This document shows positions 18,331 through 27,374 of a stretch of DNA of 64,000 nucleotides, one piece after another. Origin of the DNA: Planctomycetota bacterium (GTDB taxonomy: Bacteria; Planctomycetota; Planctomycetia; Planctomycetales; Planctomycetaceae). A program made the translations under genes and the position numbers. The notes under the pieces are model-generated. The model did no database searches, was not told the DNA's origin, and was given only the letters and a program-made list of their open reading frames with translations. The DNA lies in the NCBI GenBank assembly GCA_014584345.1, contig JACTNB010000021.1:263064-327063 (forward strand), read 5' to 3'. Position 1 is the stretch's first letter. Each line of letters begins with the position of its first letter.

Positions 18331-18391
18331 TTGATCCGGCGGCCCCACTGATGGAGTTGCGTTCCCCACCAAAGCAAGGGATTGTTTTGTC

Positions 18392-19984
18392 ATGATTCGT
18401 CATTTACCTACAGGAATTGCGTTACTGTTGACGGCTTGCCTGGTCGCACACGGTTTGGGGTGCCGGCCGGCGAGTAGCGATACATCATCGAGCGGAGCCC
18501 AGCCAGGTTCTGCCTCCGGGAAGGGAGCGACCAACCCGGGGGGAACAGTGTCTCGTTCGCGGGAGATCGTGGCCGGTTGGCCCGTGCCGAAGGTGGCGCT
18601 CCTGCTGACGGGGGAACAACAGGGATATCTGGAGCCCTGCGGTTGTTCCGAGACACAATCGGGGGGCATTTCCCGGCGGGCCGATCTGTTCCGCCAACTC
18701 CGGGAGGACAAACAGTGGCCCGTGGTCGGGCTCGACCTGGGCGACACCATGAAGCGGAGTCGTCAGCAGGATAAAATCAAATTCGGCGTGTTGCTTTCCG
18801 CGCTGGCGGACATGGGCTATCAGGGGATGACCCTGGGCCCCTCTGACTTGAAACTGGAAGTCGACTACCTGTTTTCCACGATCCCCAACTCGGTCGACCC
18901 CAGCGTGCCCGTGCCATTTCTGTCCGCGAATGTGGTGTTCTACGAAACCCCCGACATCGGTACTCCGGCTCGTTATCGCGTTATCGAGGTAAATGGCCTT
19001 AAGATTGGAGTTACGGGAATTCTGGGGGCCCGCCATGCCAATGACATTTTTCCGCAGGGGGACAACACGGCCAATGCGCTGCTGCGGATTGATGACCCGG
19101 TGGCGTCGCTGAAACCCGTTGTCCAGGAGTTGCGTTCGGCGGGTTGCGATCTGCTCCTGCTCCTTTCCCAGGCACCGCGGCCGGAAACGGAATCGATTCT
19201 GAAATCAGTCCCTGAATTCGATCTTTGCCTGACGGGCGGAGGCCCGGAAGACCCGTCCGGGCTGACGGCAAACATCGGGAAGACTCTGGTCCTCGAAGCA
19301 GGCCGCAAGGGAAAATACGCCGGCGTGCTGGCCTACTATCCCGACGATCCGACAATGAAATTTCGATATGAACTGATCGATCTGGACAAGGCCCGTTTTC
19401 AGCGCACCCCCGCAATGGAACAGCACATGCAATTCTATCAGGACATGTTGCGGGAACAGCAGATCATTCAATCCGAACCTGCGGTTCCGCACGCCTCGGG
19501 ACTTACGTTCACAGGCTCCGAACAGTGTGGAGTCTGTCATACCAAGGCGTTCGCGCAATGGAAGGCGTCGCGACATTCCCATGCCACGGAAACCCTGGTG
19601 AAGGGACATGAAAAGTACACCGAAACTGAGTGGATCAATCGCGTACACGATCCCGAATGCGTCAGTTGCCATGCCACGGGCTGGAATTCGCAAGACGCGT
19701 TCCGGTATGAATCGGGTTTCGTCAGCCTGGAAAACACGCCTGGTTTAACCGGGCAAGGCTGCGAGAATTGTCATGGACCGGGCAGTCGGCACGCGGAACT
19801 GGAACAGGTATTTCGCGAAACGCGAGAGAACAATGCCGAGTTGCAGGCCTCTCGGGCATCCATGAAGCTGGACCTGGCACGAGCCGAGCGGGAAGTCTGT
19901 CGCAAGTGTCACGATTTCGAGAATAGCCCGAAGTTCGATTTTGCCAAGTACTGGGCGAAAATCGTACATCGCGGGAAGGACTGA
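18392..19984 (+). CDS. UshA-like metallophosphoesterase domain fused to tetraheme cytochrome c
   Basis: A 530-residue exported protein. A lipoprotein-type signal ends at LVAHGLGC. Residues about 65-340 resemble the UshA/5'-nucleotidase metallophosphoesterase fold (LDLGDTM, VPFLSANV, KIGVTGILG), with a PCGCSETQSGG segment near the start in place of a typical metal motif. The C-terminal 160 residues are a multiheme cytochrome with four CxxCH sites at Cys379, Cys423, Cys457 and Cys503 (CGVCH, CVSCH, CENCH, CRKCH); GSEQCGVCH and CENCHGPGSRH resemble cytochrome c554-type proteins. It probably moves electrons in the periplasm. It lies between the DUF1573 and DUF971 genes. Catalysis by the first domain is uncertain because not all metal ligands are obvious. 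Confidence 0.82.
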   Translation: MIRHLPTGIALLLTACLVAHGLGCRPASSDTSSSGAQPGSASGKGATNPGGTVSRSREIVAGWPVPKVALLLTGEQQGYLEPCGCSETQSGGISRRADLFRQLREDKQWPVVGLDLGDTMKRSRQQDKIKFGVLLSALADMGYQGMTLGPSDLKLEVDYLFSTIPNSVDPSVPVPFLSANVVFYETPDIGTPARYRVIEVNGLKIGVTGILGARHANDIFPQGDNTANALLRIDDPVASLKPVVQELRSAGCDLLLLLSQAPRPETESILKSVPEFDLCLTGGGPEDPSGLTANIGKTLVLEAGRKGKYAGVLAYYPDDPTMKFRYELIDLDKARFQRTPAMEQHMQFYQDMLREQQIIQSEPAVPHASGLTFTGSEQCGVCHTKAFAQWKASRHSHATETLVKGHEKYTETEWINRVHDPECVSCHATGWNSQDAFRYESGFVSLENTPGLTGQGCENCHGPGSRHAELEQVFRETRENNAELQASRASMKLDLARAEREVCRKCHDFENSPKFDFAKYWAKIVHRGKD

Positions 19985-20028
19985 ATCAACGCGAGTGGCC
20001 CCGCCCTCCCGACCAGGAAACAGACTTG

Positions 20029-20340
20029 ATGACGGCCGAAACTCCTCAAAACCTGCGTGCGTTGCTGCAGGATGGCATACTGGAAATCCAGTGGACCCCA
20101 CAAAATTGCGTCCGGATTCCATTTCGCGAACTGCGGGGGCTTTGCCCGTGCGCGAGTTGCGTGAACGAACTTTCTGGCGAGCGAACATTCTTTTCCCATC
20201 AGGCCGCCCCGGACGTGCATCCGCAACAAATGGAACTGGTCGGGAACTATGCCATGAAAATCCATTGGAGCGACGGGCATCGCACGGGAATTTACACCTG
20301 GGAATACTTGCGTCGCATCGGCGCATCCCTGGTGGATTGA
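20029..20340 (+). CDS. DUF971-family protein
   Basis: A 103-residue cytoplasmic protein matching DUF971, a domain related to the N-terminus of gamma-butyrobetaine hydroxylase. Diagnostic parts are the strand LEIQWTPQNCVRIPFRELRGLCPCASCVNE (in pieces) and the end IHWSDGHRTGIYTWEYLRRI. The cluster CPCASC may bind a metal or iron-sulfur centre. Members are often near iron-sulfur assembly or Mrp-type genes, but none is here. A TTG at 20026 lies one codon before the ATG; the ATG at 20029 has AGGAA about 10 bases upstream and is preferred. Confidence 0.85.
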   Translation: MTAETPQNLRALLQDGILEIQWTPQNCVRIPFRELRGLCPCASCVNELSGERTFFSHQAAPDVHPQQMELVGNYAMKIHWSDGHRTGIYTWEYLRRIGASLVD

Positions 20341-20402
20341 ATCGGGGCGAGATCCCTCCTCCGAAGCGACGGGCAGTGATTCTCTCGGCTGAAAGACAAT
20401 CG

Positions 20403-20978
20403 ATGACGTATGAAGTGGAATTGAAATACCCGTTAACCGATGAGGCCTCGTTTCGGCTTCGCCTGGGGGAACTGAAAGCCCAGCCACGGAAGACCATTAC
20501 GCAGGAAGATGAATATCTGAACCATCCGAGTCGGGATTTTGCACAGTCCGATGAGGCCTTGCGAATCCGCCGCATCGACCACGACAATCGCCTGACATTC
20601 AAGGGGCCGCTCGTTGACTCCGAGACAAAGACACGCGAGGAAATCGAAATTGCCTTCGCCGAGGGGGCCGAGGAAGCCCGGCGGATGCGGACCCTGCTGG
20701 AACGCCTCGGATTCCGTCCGGTGTACCGGGTCTGCAAGATTCGAGAAATTTTTGTGCTGTCGACCGAATCTCGGGAATTCGAAATTGTGATCGACCAGGT
20801 GGAAGGGCTAGGAAAATATGTTGAACTGGAATGTGGCGCGGGTGAACAGGATCTGACGCAGGCCCGTCAGGAGATCCTGGAACTGGCGGCCCTGCTGGGC
20901 TTGGGGCCTCAAGTGGAACGGCGTTCGTACTTGAGGCTGCTGCTGGCAAGGCAGGCGGAAGGGGAAATCCAGCCTTGA
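20403..20978 (+). CDS. CYTH-domain protein (class IV adenylate cyclase/triphosphatase type)
   Basis: A 191-residue protein of the CYTH superfamily, which forms a beta tunnel that binds triphosphate compounds. The signature EVELKYP (E-x-E-x-K) is at residues 4-10, and the later basic and acidic strands (ALRIRRIDHDNRLTFKGP, KTREEIEI, EIVIDQVEGLGKYVELE) fit well. Known members are thiamine triphosphatases, inorganic triphosphatases and class IV adenylate cyclases (CyaB). Similarity to the CyaB branch is suggested by VEGLGKYVELE, but the reaction cannot be fixed. The start at ATG 20403 places the motif at the N-terminus as in the family. It follows the DUF971 gene by 62 bases. Confidence 0.85.
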   Translation: MTYEVELKYPLTDEASFRLRLGELKAQPRKTITQEDEYLNHPSRDFAQSDEALRIRRIDHDNRLTFKGPLVDSETKTREEIEIAFAEGAEEARRMRTLLERLGFRPVYRVCKIREIFVLSTESREFEIVIDQVEGLGKYVELECGAGEQDLTQARQEILELAALLGLGPQVERRSYLRLLLARQAEGEIQP

Positions 20979-21108
20979 TCAGGTCCGCGCCGGATAAAGC
21001 AGGGAGTCTGCCATGGACGCGGGAGCAGGTGTCGATTATTCTAATGTAAGCGTGAGGGAGTTTGTCTCCGATTTATGTTAGTGAGGTCGTTTGCCGGCAG
21101 AGTTTCCC

Positions 21109-21615
<507 letters not shown>

Positions 21616-21674
21616 CCTTCAAGCGGATGGACCAGCAGGGGCGGAACGGGCAGGCGAGGGCGAAGTGAGCGTTC

Positions 21675-22286
21675 ATGAGCGATCCGACTGGTAAACGGAA
21701 ATTCCGCGGTGCCTATAAGGGACACCCCCCCTGGGATATTTCCGGGCCGCAACCAGCACTTCGGGAAATCGCGGACCAGCTTACGGGAAAATTACTCGAT
21801 GCCGGCTGCGGTACTGGAGAAAACGCCCTGTATTTCGCATGCTTGGGCCGAGTGGTTGTCGCGCTGGATTTCGTGCAGCAACCCTTGAAACAAGCGGCCA
21901 TCAAAGCGAAGGAACGAGGCTTGACCCTGGAGACCCGCCAAGGGGACGCATTGCAGCTTGCCTCCTGGAACGACCAATTCGATGGCATCCTGGACAGCGG
22001 CTTGTTTCATACCTTTTCCGATGAACACCGGCCGAGGTATGTGCAGGGATTATGGCATGTATTGCGTCCCCAGGGACGAATTGCGTTGCTTTGCATGAGC
22101 GATCGCGAGCCTGCGGGCAATGGTCCGCGACGTGTTTCGCAATCCGAACTGAAGGCCTGCTTTCAACAGGGCTGGCACATCGATTCCATTACGCCCGTGA
22201 TATTCCAGGTCCGCGACGATTTGCCCACTGGTTATTTCAGTCCCGAAGGGCCGCATGCCTGGAGGATGCTGGCAACACGAACTTAA
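21675..22286 (+). CDS. Class I SAM-dependent methyltransferase
   Basis: A 203-residue Rossmann-fold methyltransferase. Motif I is LLDAGCGTGENALYFA (SAM binding), followed by VVALDFV with the acidic residue after strand 2, RQGDALQL, and FDGILDSGLFHTF, which resembles thiopurine S-methyltransferase-like or tellurite-resistance proteins. No substrate-specific domain is evident. Translation probably begins at ATG 21675. It lies 59 bases after the McsA-like gene and 17 before the Gfo/Idh/MocA gene, so these three may share a transcript. Confidence 0.88.
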   Translation: MSDPTGKRKFRGAYKGHPPWDISGPQPALREIADQLTGKLLDAGCGTGENALYFACLGRVVVALDFVQQPLKQAAIKAKERGLTLETRQGDALQLASWNDQFDGILDSGLFHTFSDEHRPRYVQGLWHVLRPQGRIALLCMSDREPAGNGPRRVSQSELKACFQQGWHIDSITPVIFQVRDDLPTGYFSPEGPHAWRMLATRT

Positions 22287-22303
22287 GACGCAGGAGAGTG
22301 GAA

Positions 22304-23419
22304 ATGACACGTAAATATCGCGTGGCCGTGATTGGTGCCACCGGGAAGGGGAACTATGGTCACGGATTAGATACCTGCTGGTTGAAAGTCCCCGCGGCCG
22401 AGATCGTCGCAGTAGCCGACGAAGACGAGCAGGGACGCCAGAAAGCCATGCAGCGTCTGCAGGTCGCAACCGCATACGCGGATTATCGCACGATGCTGGA
22501 TGAAGTCCGCCCCGAGATCGTCAGCATCGCGCCGCGCTGGATCGATCGTCATCATGAGATGCTACTGGCCGCGATTGAACGGGGCATTCACGTATTCATC
22601 GAAAAACCGTTCGTGCGAACTCCACGGGAAGCAGACGAGGTCATTCGTGCAGCGGAGATGCGTCACGTACATATCGCCATTGCTCATCCGACCCATTACA
22701 GCCCCGTCCTGGGAGTTGTGCGGCGGTTATTGCGGGAAGGGGCCATCGGAATGGTTCTAGAATTGCGAGCCCGAGGCAAGGAAGATCACCGGGGAGGCGG
22801 GGAAGATATGTGGGTTCTTGGGGCGCATCTCTTCGACATGATGCTGGCGCTGGGTTACGAGGCGGAATGGTGTTTCGCCACGGCGACGCAGTCCGGTCGC
22901 CCCATCACCCCGGACGATATCGTGACAGGGAACGAAGGCATCGGACCGATTGCAGGAGACGCCATTCACGCCCGATACGGGATGCCAGAAGGTGTGATGG
23001 CCAGTTTTGATTCCGTACGCAACGCGGGAGGAAAACCCGGGCGATTCGGTTTGAGAATTCATGGTTCACAAGGCGTAATCGATATTATCGAAGGGATAGT
23101 TTCGCACGTGCATATTCTGCAGGCTTCCGATTGGGCGGGACGTTCTCCACAAGCGAACTGGCTTCCCATCACCTCTGCGGGGATTGATCGCCCCGAACCC
23201 CTGGTCGACGAGAAATATCGAGACCGCAACATTCTGGCGGCTGAAGACCTGATCCGCGCTATCGAGCAGCACGCGGTTCCCCTTTGCAATGCCGAATTCG
23301 GACGAAAAGTCACCGAAATGATCGTGGCGCCCTTCGAGTCGATCCGGCAGGGTCAGGCGGTTGCAATGCCCCTGGAATATCGCGATCATCCCCTGCAAGC
23401 GTGGGGCGCGCCATCGTAG
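22304..23419 (+). CDS. Gfo/Idh/MocA-family oxidoreductase
   Basis: A 371-residue NAD(P)-dependent sugar or inositol dehydrogenase-like protein. The N-terminal Rossmann fold begins VAVIGATGKGNYGHG, and the family's EKP motif is present as FIEKPFVRTPREADE. The C-terminal alpha/beta domain includes the HLFDMMLALGY stretch where the catalytic His is usually found. No signal peptide is seen, so it is probably cytoplasmic, unlike many Tat-exported planctomycete members. The ATG at 22304 is preceded by CAGGAGAG. It may act in sugar breakdown linked to the sulfatases and DUF1080 protein; that link is inference. Confidence 0.88.
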   Translation: MTRKYRVAVIGATGKGNYGHGLDTCWLKVPAAEIVAVADEDEQGRQKAMQRLQVATAYADYRTMLDEVRPEIVSIAPRWIDRHHEMLLAAIERGIHVFIEKPFVRTPREADEVIRAAEMRHVHIAIAHPTHYSPVLGVVRRLLREGAIGMVLELRARGKEDHRGGGEDMWVLGAHLFDMMLALGYEAEWCFATATQSGRPITPDDIVTGNEGIGPIAGDAIHARYGMPEGVMASFDSVRNAGGKPGRFGLRIHGSQGVIDIIEGIVSHVHILQASDWAGRSPQANWLPITSAGIDRPEPLVDEKYRDRNILAAEDLIRAIEQHAVPLCNAEFGRKVTEMIVAPFESIRQGQAVAMPLEYRDHPLQAWGAPS

Positions 23420-23469
23420 CGCAACCCCGGCCCCCTCCGGTTCGCCATGGCATTTTCAGGAAGCAGGAC

Positions 23470-23811
23470 ATGGGACTTTTTGCTGGCACGCCGTTTGATC
23501 GCCCTGCCGTTTGTGAACACTGCGATCGGCCGGAAGCCGAATGCATCTGCCCCCCTCCACTGCGCCAGGTCGTTCCCCCAGAAAAACAGACGCTACGACT
23601 GGCCCTCGAAAAACGGAAAAAAGGGAAAATGGTCACCGTGATCCGGGATCTGGCACCAGAACCCGACGTGCAGGCAGAACTGTTGACCAAACTGAAGACC
23701 CTGTGTGGCGCGGGGGGCACCCTCCGGGAGGGGACGCTCGAAATCCAGGGAGAACACCTCCACCGCGTCCAGGAAGCCCTGCGAAAACTGGGATACCGCA
23801 TCCGCGGTTAA
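23470..23811 (+). CDS. SUI1/YciH-type translation factor
   Basis: A 113-residue protein whose C-terminal 65 residues are the SUI1/eIF1 fold: TVIRDL, KLKTLCGAGGTLREGTLEIQG and the HRVQEALRKLGYRIRG end, where bacterial YciH proteins have GGTVKDG. The N-terminal 45 residues carry a CEHC and CIC cluster that may bind zinc. YciH homologues discriminate against non-canonical translation starts; in this window non-ATG starts are common, but a functional link is speculation. The ATG at 23470 follows AGGAAG. Confidence 0.88.
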   Translation: MGLFAGTPFDRPAVCEHCDRPEAECICPPPLRQVVPPEKQTLRLALEKRKKGKMVTVIRDLAPEPDVQAELLTKLKTLCGAGGTLREGTLEIQGEHLHRVQEALRKLGYRIRG

Positions 23812-23835
23812 TCGCGTCGGGTGCGGATACCCGGG

Positions 23836-24609
23836 TTAGTTTTCGTCCAGGATCAGAATTTCGACTTTGCGAAAATCAATCGGATGGCTTTCGGATTGCA
23901 GGGAAATCGTCCCCGAAGACAACTGAATGCCACCGTTCAGCTTGATCAGTTCCCGGGCGTGTTCGTCCCGCTCGTCCAGTTGCGGTTGGGTGTATTCCAG
24001 AACCAGTTCTCCATTCACGTAATGCCGGATCACCTCGTTGCCTCGGACTTCGATTTCGGCGGTCACCCATTGGTCGCCGTGATACGTCTCCGACGTCGAA
24101 CTGGTGCAGTGGGGTGTGAACAACTTGTCGTTCAGCACCACATTGGTCCCGGGTGTGCAGAGATTGGCATTGGTCCGATTGTCCTTCCCGTTCCCCCCCA
24201 GGAGTTGCGCTTCGATGGATACGGGAAATTCCTGATCCAGGCCCATGGTTTTGGGGCTTTCCCCGTGCAACATCAACCCACTGTTGCGGTAGGCCCAGCC
24301 TGGTCCGCCGGGCACCTGTTCATCGACAAAACGGTATTCCACGCGAATCCGGTAGTGTGAATAAGTCCCTTCATGAAACAGATGCCCGAAGTGCCTGTCG
24401 AACTTTTCGTACTTGTCGTATCGAACCTTGAGCAATCCGTCCTCGACTCGGAACGTGTCCCCATAATTATGCCCCAGTTCATAACCTCGAATTTTCGCGG
24501 TCCAGCCTTGCAGATCCTTCCCGTTGAACAGGGGTTTCCATTGTGCTTCCACGCCGCGGGTGGTGGTGACCAAACAGAGTAGCCCGAGGAGAAAGACTAT
24601 GTGGCGCAT
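23836..24609 (-). CDS. DUF1080 (3-keto-disaccharide hydrolase-type) secreted protein
   Basis: A 257-residue exported protein with a signal peptide (about 1-22, ending EAQ). The body is a DUF1080 domain, a concanavalin-like beta sandwich: WKPLFNGKDLQGWTAK near residue 24, RNSGLMLHG near 110, SIEAQLLGG near 130, and NGGIQLSSGTISLQSE at the end. Members that have been tested hydrolyse 3-keto-glycosides, and the family is abundant in planctomycetes. The ATG at 24609 has the signal peptide next to it. It converges with the SUI1-type gene. Confidence 0.9.
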   Translation of the reverse strand: MRHIVFLLGLLCLVTTTRGVEAQWKPLFNGKDLQGWTAKIRGYELGHNYGDTFRVEDGLLKVRYDKYEKFDRHFGHLFHEGTYSHYRIRVEYRFVDEQVPGGPGWAYRNSGLMLHGESPKTMGLDQEFPVSIEAQLLGGNGKDNRTNANLCTPGTNVVLNDKLFTPHCTSSTSETYHGDQWVTAEIEVRGNEVIRHYVNGELVLEYTQPQLDERDEHARELIKLNGGIQLSSGTISLQSESHPIDFRKVEILILDEN

Positions 24610-24922
24610 GATTCAGTCCTGATTATTCGAGTATTCGTGCGATTGCCCGACAAACGGAACAGATGTCCCATGCCATCTGTCTCCGGAAAGGATTTGTCGT
24701 CCCTCTCAGTTTAACATCGAGAGACGCGGAACGCATACGAAAACCCAGGGCAGGGAAGCATATCCCGAAGCGAAACGGGAGACCTCTGAACAGGCATTGA
24801 ACTGGAAATTCGTCTTGTCATAACCTGCGGCCTGGGAGTATCTTCCAACAGGGTAACGCCAGTAGCGCAGAGTCGCGGGCTGTCACCGGAGTGTCTTACA
24901 ATGAAAAATGTGAAGGATTCAC
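24610..24922. other. Divergent intergenic region with a small hairpin
   Basis: A 313-base region between the DUF1080 gene (minus) and a gene for a secreted unknown (plus). It contains a perfect 7-bp inverted repeat, 24659-24665 with 24674-24680, about 50 bases upstream of the DUF1080 start, which could be an operator. No gene is supported. Confidence 0.45.
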
Positions 24923-25753
24923 ATGCGCGCCGTGTACCAGGGACTTAGGGTATGCCTCCTGCTGGCCAGTTTCGGAGGATTTGCCGAGGCACAGGACTAC
25001 CGCATTTACACGCGTGTTTCCCTGGCCGAAACGACCAATTCTGGCGCCAAGGCAAACGTGATCGGTCGCAGTTTGACGATCTGGCATGCGGGCAAAGTCT
25101 ACGATTACATGGATAGCGTGGGAGAACTGGTTATTTACGATCCCCAGCAGGAGCGTTACACCATTATCAACGGCCCCTGTCAACTCGCCTGCACAGTCGA
25201 TTTCAGCGAACTGCGACACTACCTCAAGGTTGCGAAGACCCAGGCCCGGGAGTTCATGGCTGAACTGGCGGAATCCAATCGACCCGATTCCACGCGCGCC
25301 ATCGAAAAAATTGCCTTTCAACTGGAACCTCGCTTCGAAATGCAGTTTCTGGACGCGGAGTTCAGCCTGCAATGCGAAAGCCCCCATCTCAGCTATCAAA
25401 TCCAGGCAATCGAAGCCCCCAACACCGATATTGCCGCAGCCTTTCGGATCTATGCGGATCTCGCCGCACAGTTGAATTTCGTGCTGCATGGGCAATCGCT
25501 GATGCCAGAGGCACGCATGCAGGTCAATGAATCGCTCGAACAAAAAAACTGGATTCCCACACAGGTGGTACTCTCGTTGAAGGATCCCCGCGGGACCGTG
25601 CTCACCGCCGAGCATTCGATACAGTGGGAACTCGGCTCGACCGATCGCGCCCGCCTGATCGAATGGATCAAGCTGCAGCAGGAAGGGGACCTGAAATTCG
25701 TTTCCTTTCAGGAATATCAACGAAATTTGCTGACGCAATTCAGTGAGAAATAA
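24923..25753 (+). CDS. Secreted protein of unknown function
   Basis: A 276-residue protein with a predicted signal peptide (about 1-23, ending AEAQ). The rest is soluble, with alternating strands near the start (YRIYTRVSLAE, SLTIWHAGKVYDYM, ELVIYDPQQERYTIIN), which look like LolA/DUF4412-type beta structure, and helices later. I do not recognise a named family. GAAGGA lies upstream of the ATG. Its stop overlaps the next gene's GTG start by 11 bases, so the two are translationally coupled. The tie to a VTT/DedA membrane protein suggests a cell-envelope role. Confidence 0.75.
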   Translation: MRAVYQGLRVCLLLASFGGFAEAQDYRIYTRVSLAETTNSGAKANVIGRSLTIWHAGKVYDYMDSVGELVIYDPQQERYTIINGPCQLACTVDFSELRHYLKVAKTQAREFMAELAESNRPDSTRAIEKIAFQLEPRFEMQFLDAEFSLQCESPHLSYQIQAIEAPNTDIAAAFRIYADLAAQLNFVLHGQSLMPEARMQVNESLEQKNWIPTQVVLSLKDPRGTVLTAEHSIQWELGSTDRARLIEWIKLQQEGDLKFVSFQEYQRNLLTQFSEK

Positions 25754-26558
25754 TCCCCCGACACGACACAATTCCAAGCCCACCCCAAATCAACCGGAAG
25801 CCTGGCACTCCGGGCGGAAGCTCTTTGGATTGCTATTCCTGGTGCTCCTGGTTCCAGTGCTACCGTTTCTACTTGCGGGGCCATACCTGGAATCGCTCAT
25901 CGAACAGGCGATTCGATTGCTGCAGATCCCCTCGGCGATTTTTCTGGCGACGATCGGGGCATTGGCCGTCGATATTTTTCTTCCGGTGCCTTCCTCGGCG
26001 GTGATCACTTTTGCCGGTGCTCGCTGCGGGGTTGTCGGAGGAACCCTTGCCGGCTTTCTGGGCCTTTCGCTCGGCTGCGGCATCGGTTACGAACTGAGCC
26101 GCTGGCTGGGACCCCGTCTGCTTGCTCGCTACTCGTCGGCAAGTGACACGGCCATGATCCAGGCGTTGGCCGAGCGCTGGGGAGCCCTGGGAACCATCCT
26201 GTCCCGTCCCTTGCCAATCCTTGGGGAAACCGCGGTGCTGGTACTGGGCTGCCTGGAAATGGATCGCAGGATTTTTTACCTGGCTGCGGGGGGAGCCAAT
26301 CTGGTGATCGCAATGGTGTATGCAGCCAGTGGGCGTTTCGGCGAGGCGTCCGGTCTCTTGCCCTGGATCCTGGCGGCATCGCTGTTTGTGCCAGTGCTGT
26401 CCACTCTGCTGGCGCGGCGGATACTCCGACAGGGAATGTGGCCCTTAGACGAGATTCAGATTCAGCCATTCGCGAAACAGGAATTCGAGGCGAATGGCCA
26501 GAAGTGCGATGCGGCCCATGACGGTCATACCGAACATCGCCCCGAATGTGATCATTAG
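25743..26558 (+). CDS. VTT/DedA-family membrane protein
   Basis: A 271-residue membrane protein with about six hydrophobic segments. The VTT (SNARE-associated, DedA) motifs are present: FLPVPSSAVITFAGARCG, LGLSLGCGIGYELSRWLGPRL, and SRPLPILGETAVLVLG, matching the family's Pro/Gly-rich re-entrant loops. Members flip lipid carriers such as undecaprenyl phosphate or phospholipids. The start is a GTG at 25743 overlapping the previous gene; there is no upstream alternative. Its last 38 codons lie over the 3' end of the minus-strand gene 26445-27314, a 114-base convergent overlap, and give a hydrophilic tail rich in His and Glu. Confidence 0.82.
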   Translation: MRNNPPTRHNSKPTPNQPEAWHSGRKLFGLLFLVLLVPVLPFLLAGPYLESLIEQAIRLLQIPSAIFLATIGALAVDIFLPVPSSAVITFAGARCGVVGGTLAGFLGLSLGCGIGYELSRWLGPRLLARYSSASDTAMIQALAERWGALGTILSRPLPILGETAVLVLGCLEMDRRIFYLAAGGANLVIAMVYAASGRFGEASGLLPWILAASLFVPVLSTLLARRILRQGMWPLDEIQIQPFAKQEFEANGQKCDAAHDGHTEHRPECDH

Positions 26559-27314
26559 AATCCAGATGCCAAACCGCGAGATGCCTCCCACGGCTCCCTT
26601 GTGTTCAATCGAAAAGAAGAAATAAACCAGGCAGGCGAGCACACTCACGACCAGCAGCAGATTTTCGAACGACTTCCAGGGATCGAACAGACCCGAGGAA
26701 TTCCATGCAACAATGGGTACGATGGTGTTCTCGATCTGACTGAGAAAATCGGCCTCCAGAAAGGCGACCATTCGCAGGCCGGCGGTGGTCCCGATGATGA
26801 ACGCCAGCGGCCAGACGGAAATCCAACTGACTTTCGGCACCAAACGCATCAGCAGCATGATCCCCAGAACCAGGGGGACCACATACGTCCAACTGCCAGG
26901 CTCGGGTTCCGGAGAGAGGCCCGGCATGGCCCAGCCCTGAATCAGGCCGGGGAACAACTTCCCGAAGAGGTTGGGGATCATGGTGGTCCAGAAACCAACC
27001 ACCATGTAATACGCGGCGGAAACGCCCACAACGGTCGCTTCGGCAATTTTATAGAAGGGATTGTCGCGATACATGAACGAAAAGATGCATAACGTGAAGA
27101 GCGCCGATATCCACAGGCCCGTTGAACGCAACAGACTCACTTCCGCGATCCCCGCGGCGCGATCGATTTCATCGGCGGGAACCCAAACCCCTTCCACCTG
27201 TTTCACGTAAACGCGGCCCGCGCTTTGCTGGGGATCCCATACCGTCTGAAGGATCGCACCGCCCAGCAGGAACAGTATCAGTAGCGTCCAGATGTAACGT
27301 TCGATTCCCTGCAT
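26445..27314 (-). CDS. Membrane protein, last gene of the MutL-like/DUF6754 operon
   Basis: A 289-residue protein with about seven hydrophobic segments (near residues 8-25, 65-80, 95-113, 145-160, 167-185, 220-240 and 250-270). An early loop, about residues 30-60, lies outside the first helix. I do not know a named family. It starts 60 bases after the 27375-28244 gene and closes a run of seven closely spaced minus-strand genes, so it probably is a subunit of the same system. Its last 114 bases overlap the VTT/DedA gene on the opposite strand. AAGAGGATCGAGGGAA precedes the ATG. Confidence 0.8.
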   Translation of the reverse strand: MQGIERYIWTLLILFLLGGAILQTVWDPQQSAGRVYVKQVEGVWVPADEIDRAAGIAEVSLLRSTGLWISALFTLCIFSFMYRDNPFYKIAEATVVGVSAAYYMVVGFWTTMIPNLFGKLFPGLIQGWAMPGLSPEPEPGSWTYVVPLVLGIMLLMRLVPKVSWISVWPLAFIIGTTAGLRMVAFLEADFLSQIENTIVPIVAWNSSGLFDPWKSFENLLLVVSVLACLVYFFFSIEHKGAVGGISRFGIWILMITFGAMFGMTVMGRIALLAIRLEFLFREWLNLNLV

Positions 27315-27374
27315 TTCCCTCGATCCTCTTCAGACTGACTTGCCGCGTGTAGTTTCTCGCGTGGGCCGTGCCGC

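Noticed and set aside
17112..18377. 421-codon minus-strand frame over the DUF1573 gene
   Set aside because: It is His- and Phe-rich, as reversed frames of this base composition often are, and lacks start signals.
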